64,000 nucleotides of DNA from Mucilaginibacter pineti (lineage in GTDB: Bacteria > Bacteroidota > Bacteroidia > Sphingobacteriales > Sphingobacteriaceae), in assembly GCF_900101875.1 (NCBI RefSeq), contig NZ_FNAI01000016.1, positions 62,001 through 126,000 on the forward strand, in the 5' to 3' direction. The translations under genes and the position numbers were made by a program. Positions 60,371 through 64,000 of the stretch are shown here, piece by piece. Every line of letters begins with the position of its first letter. The stretch's first letter is position 1. The notes beneath the pieces are model-generated. The model saw nothing but the letters and a program-made list of their open reading frames with translations. It was not told the origin of the DNA and searched no databases.

Positions 60371-61816
60371 TTATAATGTTATAGGGTTACCCAGATAATA
60401 ATCAATCACTTTGGCCCTGAATATCACCATGTATTGTGCCGATATCATATCAAACTGCGATTTATTAAGATTGGTTAACGATGTATTGTAATCAAGCGAG
60501 TTTACAAGGCCAACGGTATAACGCTGCTGTATAATGTTAAACGCGTCCTTATTGGCATTGTACGTTTGCGTTGCCGATTGATAGGATTTTTGTGCCGCCT
60601 GCACATCCCATACAGCCTGGTAAATAATCTTGCTTAAGTTATTTTTAGCCAATTGCGTGGTAACGGCGGCATTTTCAGCCTGTATTTTTGCTTTGCGAAC
60701 AGATGTACGTGCTGTAAACCTGTTGAATATCGGTATCTGCAAGCTTAACCCAACCGCCTGGTTAAAGTTATCGCTCAGTTGTCTAAAGAAAGGATATTTG
60801 GAAAAGCTTTCAGTATATATTGGAGAAACAACGTTTTGATTTGTTCCGTCTACCTTACCTATAACTTGTGTTTGGCCGGTATTTACACTCCCGCCAAACA
60901 AGGTGCGTGCATCTGAATAGTTTGAACCTGCCTGACCAAATAATACTATGGTTGGGTAATAATTACCACGCGCTACTTTTATAGCCTGCTCATATGATTT
61001 TTGCTGAACTTCAGCCAGTAAAACATCAGGGTTTACAGCCAATGCTGTTTTTAGAACATCCTCAGGATTAAACAACGTTTTAACGTCGGATATTTTGCTG
61101 ATGTCGGGCCTTTCGATAGCAATATCAGTACTTGGCGGCATTTCCATATACTGTTTTAAGGTTAATATGGATAGCTCCAACTGGTTTTCGGCAGTGGTGT
61201 AGTTAAGCTCGGCAGTGGAAACCGATGCTTTAGCCTGCGACAGATCAGCAAGGGTTTGGTTACCCACATCAAAGTTTTTTTGCGCCCTGTCTAAAGTTAT
61301 TTTTGAAACATCTATTTGCTGTTGTGATGCTTTTACCAAGTCCTGATTGGTTAATACCGACAGATAGGTGGTAACAACATTCAATATTAAATCATTCTTG
61401 GCTTTAGCTGTGGCCGATTTATTGGCATCAAGCAAAATCCTGTTCTGGATAATCTGGTTACGTAATTGCCCGCCCTGGAACAAAGTTATCTGGGTAGATA
61501 CGTTACCATTTAACGCAAAAATGCGCTGGTTGATGAACTGATTGGTTGAAGGGTCAATATTACGACCGAAATTAAATGACGCCTGCGGACCAGCTGTAAG
61601 GTTTGGCAACAGGTTATATTTTGATTGCTTATAATCCTCATTGGCTAAGGCCTCGCTAAATTGCGATTGCTTAATGGTTAGGTTACGGTCAAGCGCAAGG
61701 TCTACAGCCTTTTGCAGTCCTATTACCTCCTGGGCATGGGCCTTAAAACCCATTGCCGAAAATATAATGGCGCAGGCAAGCGTTGTTTTAACCGGTAGTG
61801 ATAATTTTAGTTTCAT
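60371..61816 (-). CDS. TolC family outer-membrane efflux protein
   Basis: A protein of 481 residues from the ATG at 61816, chosen because MKLKLSLPVKTTLACAIIFS begins a signal peptide ending near AHAQ. A start at 61861 would add a non-signal segment. Two helical repeats of the TolC fold are seen (first QAVDLALDRNLTIKQSQFSE, second PEDVLKTALAVNPDVLLAEV). It forms the outer-membrane exit channel for the adaptor encoded 99 nt downstream. It diverges from the deacetylase gene with 95 nt between the two starts. Confidence 0.9.
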   Translation of the reverse strand: MKLKLSLPVKTTLACAIIFSAMGFKAHAQEVIGLQKAVDLALDRNLTIKQSQFSEALANEDYKQSKYNLLPNLTAGPQASFNFGRNIDPSTNQFINQRIFALNGNVSTQITLFQGGQLRNQIIQNRILLDANKSATAKAKNDLILNVVTTYLSVLTNQDLVKASQQQIDVSKITLDRAQKNFDVGNQTLADLSQAKASVSTAELNYTTAENQLELSILTLKQYMEMPPSTDIAIERPDISKISDVKTLFNPEDVLKTALAVNPDVLLAEVQQKSYEQAIKVARGNYYPTIVLFGQAGSNYSDARTLFGGSVNTGQTQVIGKVDGTNQNVVSPIYTESFSKYPFFRQLSDNFNQAVGLSLQIPIFNRFTARTSVRKAKIQAENAAVTTQLAKNNLSKIIYQAVWDVQAAQKSYQSATQTYNANKDAFNIIQQRYTVGLVNSLDYNTSLTNLNKSQFDMISAQYMVIFRAKVIDYYLGNPITL

Positions 61817-61911
61817 AAAGTTTTTGTATGCGTTGGTAAGCAACTGATGATTACATTGCAATGCTGATTTTTGTTAACTGTAATATCAAACATCTTACTT
61901 TTATTTTGAAT

Positions 61912-62532
61912 ATGTACCTGGTTAAAACACCCCGGCTGCTTAAAAAGCTTTATCCCGAGCTAATTTGGAACATAAACCAACCTAACCGTTGCATTTATCT
62001 CACTTTTGACGATGGACCCATACCAATTGTTACACCATTTGTGTTAAATATTTTAAAACAATACAATGCCAAAGCCACTTTTTTTTGCATCGGCGACAAT
62101 GTAAGCAAGCACCCCGATGTTTTTAAACAGGTAATTGATGACGGCCACACCATAGGCAACCACACCTACAATCATTTAAAAGGCTGGAAAACCGATAACA
62201 AAACCTACCTCGAGAATTTTTTACTGGCCGATAAGCAGTTGAATACCCCGCTGTTTCGCCCCCCTTACGGCCGCATCAAAAAGCAGCAGATAAAAGACCT
62301 TAAAACTGCCCGTCCCGATCTGAAGATCATTATGTGGGATGTGCTCAGCGGCGATTTCGATATCAACCTGAAACCCGAAGCCTGCCTCAAAAATGTACTG
62401 AAACATACTCAACCCGGCTCCATCATTGTTTTCCATGATAGCCTTAAAGCATTTGACCGGTTGGAGTATGTTTTACCAAGAGCAATGGAGGTATGGAGTA
62501 AGGAGGGGTATGAGTTTGGGGTGATGAGTTGA
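61912..62532 (+). CDS. Polysaccharide deacetylase (NodB/CE4 family)
   Basis: A 206-residue CE4 enzyme from the ATG at 61912; an in-frame ATG at 61861 is less likely because it adds 17 residues outside the fold. The metal motif TFDDGP (31-36), the second motif NHTYNH (His84 and His88), the arginine motif RPPYG and the C-terminal FHDS are all present. It removes acetyl groups from peptidoglycan, chitin-like or surface glycans. It lacks an obvious signal peptide. It diverges from the tolC-like gene. Confidence 0.9.
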   Translation: MYLVKTPRLLKKLYPELIWNINQPNRCIYLTFDDGPIPIVTPFVLNILKQYNAKATFFCIGDNVSKHPDVFKQVIDDGHTIGNHTYNHLKGWKTDNKTYLENFLLADKQLNTPLFRPPYGRIKKQQIKDLKTARPDLKIIMWDVLSGDFDINLKPEACLKNVLKHTQPGSIIVFHDSLKAFDRLEYVLPRAMEVWSKEGYEFGVMS

Positions 62533-62617
62533 TGGAGTTACCTTCGGCCCGCGCTATACGCTCATACTGCACAAGGCCTTATTCACGGGCTGGTATCCGC
62601 TCCTATCGCTAACGCTT

Positions 62618-62754
62618 TGTCTGAACCAGGATTAAGCAGATTTACAGATTAAAGTATTTGTTGGATTGATTTTAAAATCTTTTTAATCTATAAATTTCCA
62701 TTACTCAATAAAATCCCGGCAATCCCTTAATCTGTTTTAATCCCGGTTCAGACA
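62618..62754. repeat. Dispersed palindrome, TGTCTGAACC family
   Basis: Ends TGTCTGAACC (62618-62627) and GGTTCAGACA (62745-62754) are exact reverse complements; the next seven bases (GGATTAA / TTAATCC) pair after one mismatch. The 137-nt element is the second copy of the family at 35721-35820. No ORF. Confidence 0.85.
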
Positions 62755-62837
62755 ATCAACCCAATGCTAACTGCAAACCGTCAACCGCCAACTCCCATTC
62801 TCCCTATTTAGAATATCTCCAAATAACATTTACACAA

Positions 62838-62867
62838 TTGGCTGACAGCATTTAGGTGTAATTTTTG
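62838..62867 (+). promoter_or_regulatory. Probable promoter of the aconitase gene
   Basis: TTG at 62838-62840 and TAATTTTTG at 62859-62867 are separated by 18 nt. This resembles the Bacteroidota TTG-N19-TAnnTTTG promoter with one extra base in the -7 spacer. The start codon is 75 nt downstream. Confidence 0.45.
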
Positions 62868-62941
62868 TAAATTCGCCGCACTACATCCGGATAACGGGTT
62901 TAGTGTCAATTCTTTTACTTTCACCTAAAAATCAAATACAA

Positions 62942-64000
62942 ATGGCTTTTGATTTAGATATGATCAAAAAAGTTTACGACCGCTACAGCACCCGTGTGGA
63001 TGCTGCCCGCAAAGCGACTGGTAAACACCTTACTTTAACCGAAAAAATATTATACGCCCACCTTTCCGAAGGCGATGCTAAAGCAGCATTTGGCCGTGGT
63101 GTGGATTATGTTGATTTTGCACCAGACCGCGTGGCCATGCAGGATGCTACCGCGCAAATGGCGCTGTTACAGTTCATGCAAGCTGGCCGTCCGCAGGTTG
63201 CGGTACCATCTACCGTACATTGCGATCACCTTATACAAGCCAAAGTTGGCGCTGTTGCAGATTTAAGTACTGCGGTTGACGTTAACCGTGAGGTTTACGA
63301 CTTTCTTGCTTCGGTATCTGATAAATATGGTATTGGTTTCTGGAAAGCAGGTGCAGGTATCATTCACCAGGTTGTGCTTGAAAACTACGCCTTCCCGGGC
63401 GGTATGATGATCGGTACCGATTCGCATACGCCTAACGCAGGTGGTTTAGGTATGGTTGCTATTGGTGTTGGCGGCGCCGATGCCTGCGATGTTATGGCCG
63501 GCTTACCATGGGAGCTTAAATTCCCTAAACTTATTGGTGTTAAATTAACCGGAAAATTATCTGGTTGGACATCTGCTAAAGACGTTATACTTAAAGTTGC
63601 CGGTATCCTTACTGTAAAAGGTGGTACAGGTGCTATTGTTGAATATTTTGGCGAAGGTGCCCGTTCACTTTCTGCAACCGGAAAAGGTACCATCTGTAAC
63701 ATGGGTGCCGAAATTGGCGCTACTACATCTATCTTCGGGTATGATGAAAAAATTGCTGCTTACCTTACAGGTACAAAACGCGGTGATATTGCCGAACTTG
63801 CCAACGCCATTGCCGAACACTTGACCGGTGATGACGAGGTTTACGCCAACCCTGAGCAATATTTCGATCAGGTTATCGAGATCAACTTATCTGAACTTGA
63901 GCCGCATGTAAATGGTCCCTTCACTCCGGATCTGGCATGGCCTATCTCTAAATTTGCTACCGCGGTTAGAGAAAATAACTGGCCTGCTAAATTAGAGGTT
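62942..64000 (+). CDS. Aconitate hydratase, mitochondrial type (cut by window end)
   Basis: The first 353 codons of an iron-sulfur aconitase, which interconverts citrate and isocitrate in the TCA cycle. It starts MAFDLDMIKKVYDRYSTRVD and runs off the window. The segments VPSTVHCDHLIQA, IGTDSHTPNAGGLGM and the following GVGGADACDVMAG match the mitochondrial-type aconitase rather than AcnA or AcnB. The three cluster cysteines lie largely further downstream. The reading frame is open to the last base, so the 3' end is simply not in this window. Confidence 0.95.
   Translation, partial: MAFDLDMIKKVYDRYSTRVDAARKATGKHLTLTEKILYAHLSEGDAKAAFGRGVDYVDFAPDRVAMQDATAQMALLQFMQAGRPQVAVPSTVHCDHLIQAKVGAVADLSTAVDVNREVYDFLASVSDKYGIGFWKAGAGIIHQVVLENYAFPGGMMIGTDSHTPNAGGLGMVAIGVGGADACDVMAGLPWELKFPKLIGVKLTGKLSGWTSAKDVILKVAGILTVKGGTGAIVEYFGEGARSLSATGKGTICNMGAEIGATTSIFGYDEKIAAYLTGTKRGDIAELANAIAEHLTGDDEVYANPEQYFDQVIEINLSELEPHVNGPFTPDLAWPISKFATAVRENNWPAKLEV

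Larger units (their letters stand above)
62533..62941. other. 409-nt gene-free stretch before aconitase
   Basis: No coding frame is convincing. The left part (62533-62617) is GC-rich with words that look like a degenerate repeat (ACAAGGCCTTATTCACGGGC), for which I find no partner in the window. The centre holds an element of the TGTCTGAACC family (62618-62754). The right part (about 62820-62941) is AT-rich and holds the aconitase promoter. Confidence 0.6.

Noticed and set aside
1..64000. tRNA or rRNA genes
   Set aside because: I looked in every gap over about 100 nt and saw no cloverleaf with a GTTCGA-type T-loop or rRNA-like sequence.

Overview
The window looks like chromosomal DNA from a Bacteroidota bacterium of the Sphingobacteriaceae, most like Mucilaginibacter or Pedobacter. 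The evidence is the set of Bacteroidota-typical families (DUF4292, DUF4834, DUF6427, DUF2480, DUF3109, a short-tailed TatA, YfhO, a RemB/Wzi-like outer-membrane barrel), promoters of the TTTG...TAnnTTTG type, little sign of Shine-Dalgarno sequences, and many intergenic imperfect palindromes. The genus is inference. About 59 protein genes were identified. I saw no tRNA, rRNA, CRISPR array, prophage or transposase.

Layout. 0-8 kb (minus): amidohydrolase, acylphosphatase, Wzx-type flippase, dUTPase, TPR protein, DUF4292 lipoprotein, a degenerate EnvC-like LytM protein and TatA, in one direction with short gaps or overlaps. 8-16 kb: rlmN-comF (plus), then a five-sensor-domain hybrid histidine kinase 3 nt behind glyA, and scpA (minus). 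15.7-20.2 kb (plus): dxs with a clear terminator, then an ABC ATPase/permease pair. 20-25 kb (minus): outer-membrane barrel with gmd, then DUF3109, DUF3108 and DUF2480 genes. 25-36.5 kb (minus): PpiD-like foldase, LptC, outer-membrane protein, coaX, purQ, DUF6427, glycosyltransferase, LpxH-like phosphatase, an unlisted 36-residue membrane peptide, DinB, a YjjG-like HAD phosphatase and upp. 36.6-43.8 kb (plus): GNAT-MarR operon with a visible operator, uvrB, two small membrane proteins, YfhO, and a DUF2683/YoeB toxin-antitoxin locus whose toxin is frameshifted. 43.8-51 kb: surface-glycan cluster (four glycosyltransferases, a methyltransferase, a divergent flippase). 51-53 kb: typA. 53-58.7 kb: an uncharacterised amide-bond-chemistry cluster (two divergent esterases, ATP-grasp ligase, DUF4262 protein, GCS2-type carboxylate-amine ligase, class I glutamine amidotransferase). 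58.9-64 kb: RND adaptor with TolC but no adjacent pump, a NodB deacetylase, and the first 353 codons of a mitochondrial-type aconitase cut by the window edge.

How the genes work together. Much of the window serves the envelope: LPS transport (LptC) and lipid A-type chemistry (LpxH-like), outer-membrane protein folding (PpiD), Tat export, peptidoglycan remodelling (EnvC-like), GDP-sugar supply (Gmd), glycan assembly and flipping, and efflux. The 53-58.7 kb block is the best candidate for an undescribed pathway: two ligase families that form amide bonds, an amidotransferase/hydrolase and two esterases suggest synthesis and turnover of a small peptide-like or amidated metabolite.

Intergenic DNA is rich in dispersed palindromes. 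There are six elements with TGTCATT...AATGACA ends, two with TGTCTGAAC...GTTCAGACA ends, one with CCCCTCT..AGAGGGG ends, one multi-hairpin element, and several inverted repeats built from short AT-rich words. None carries a gene.
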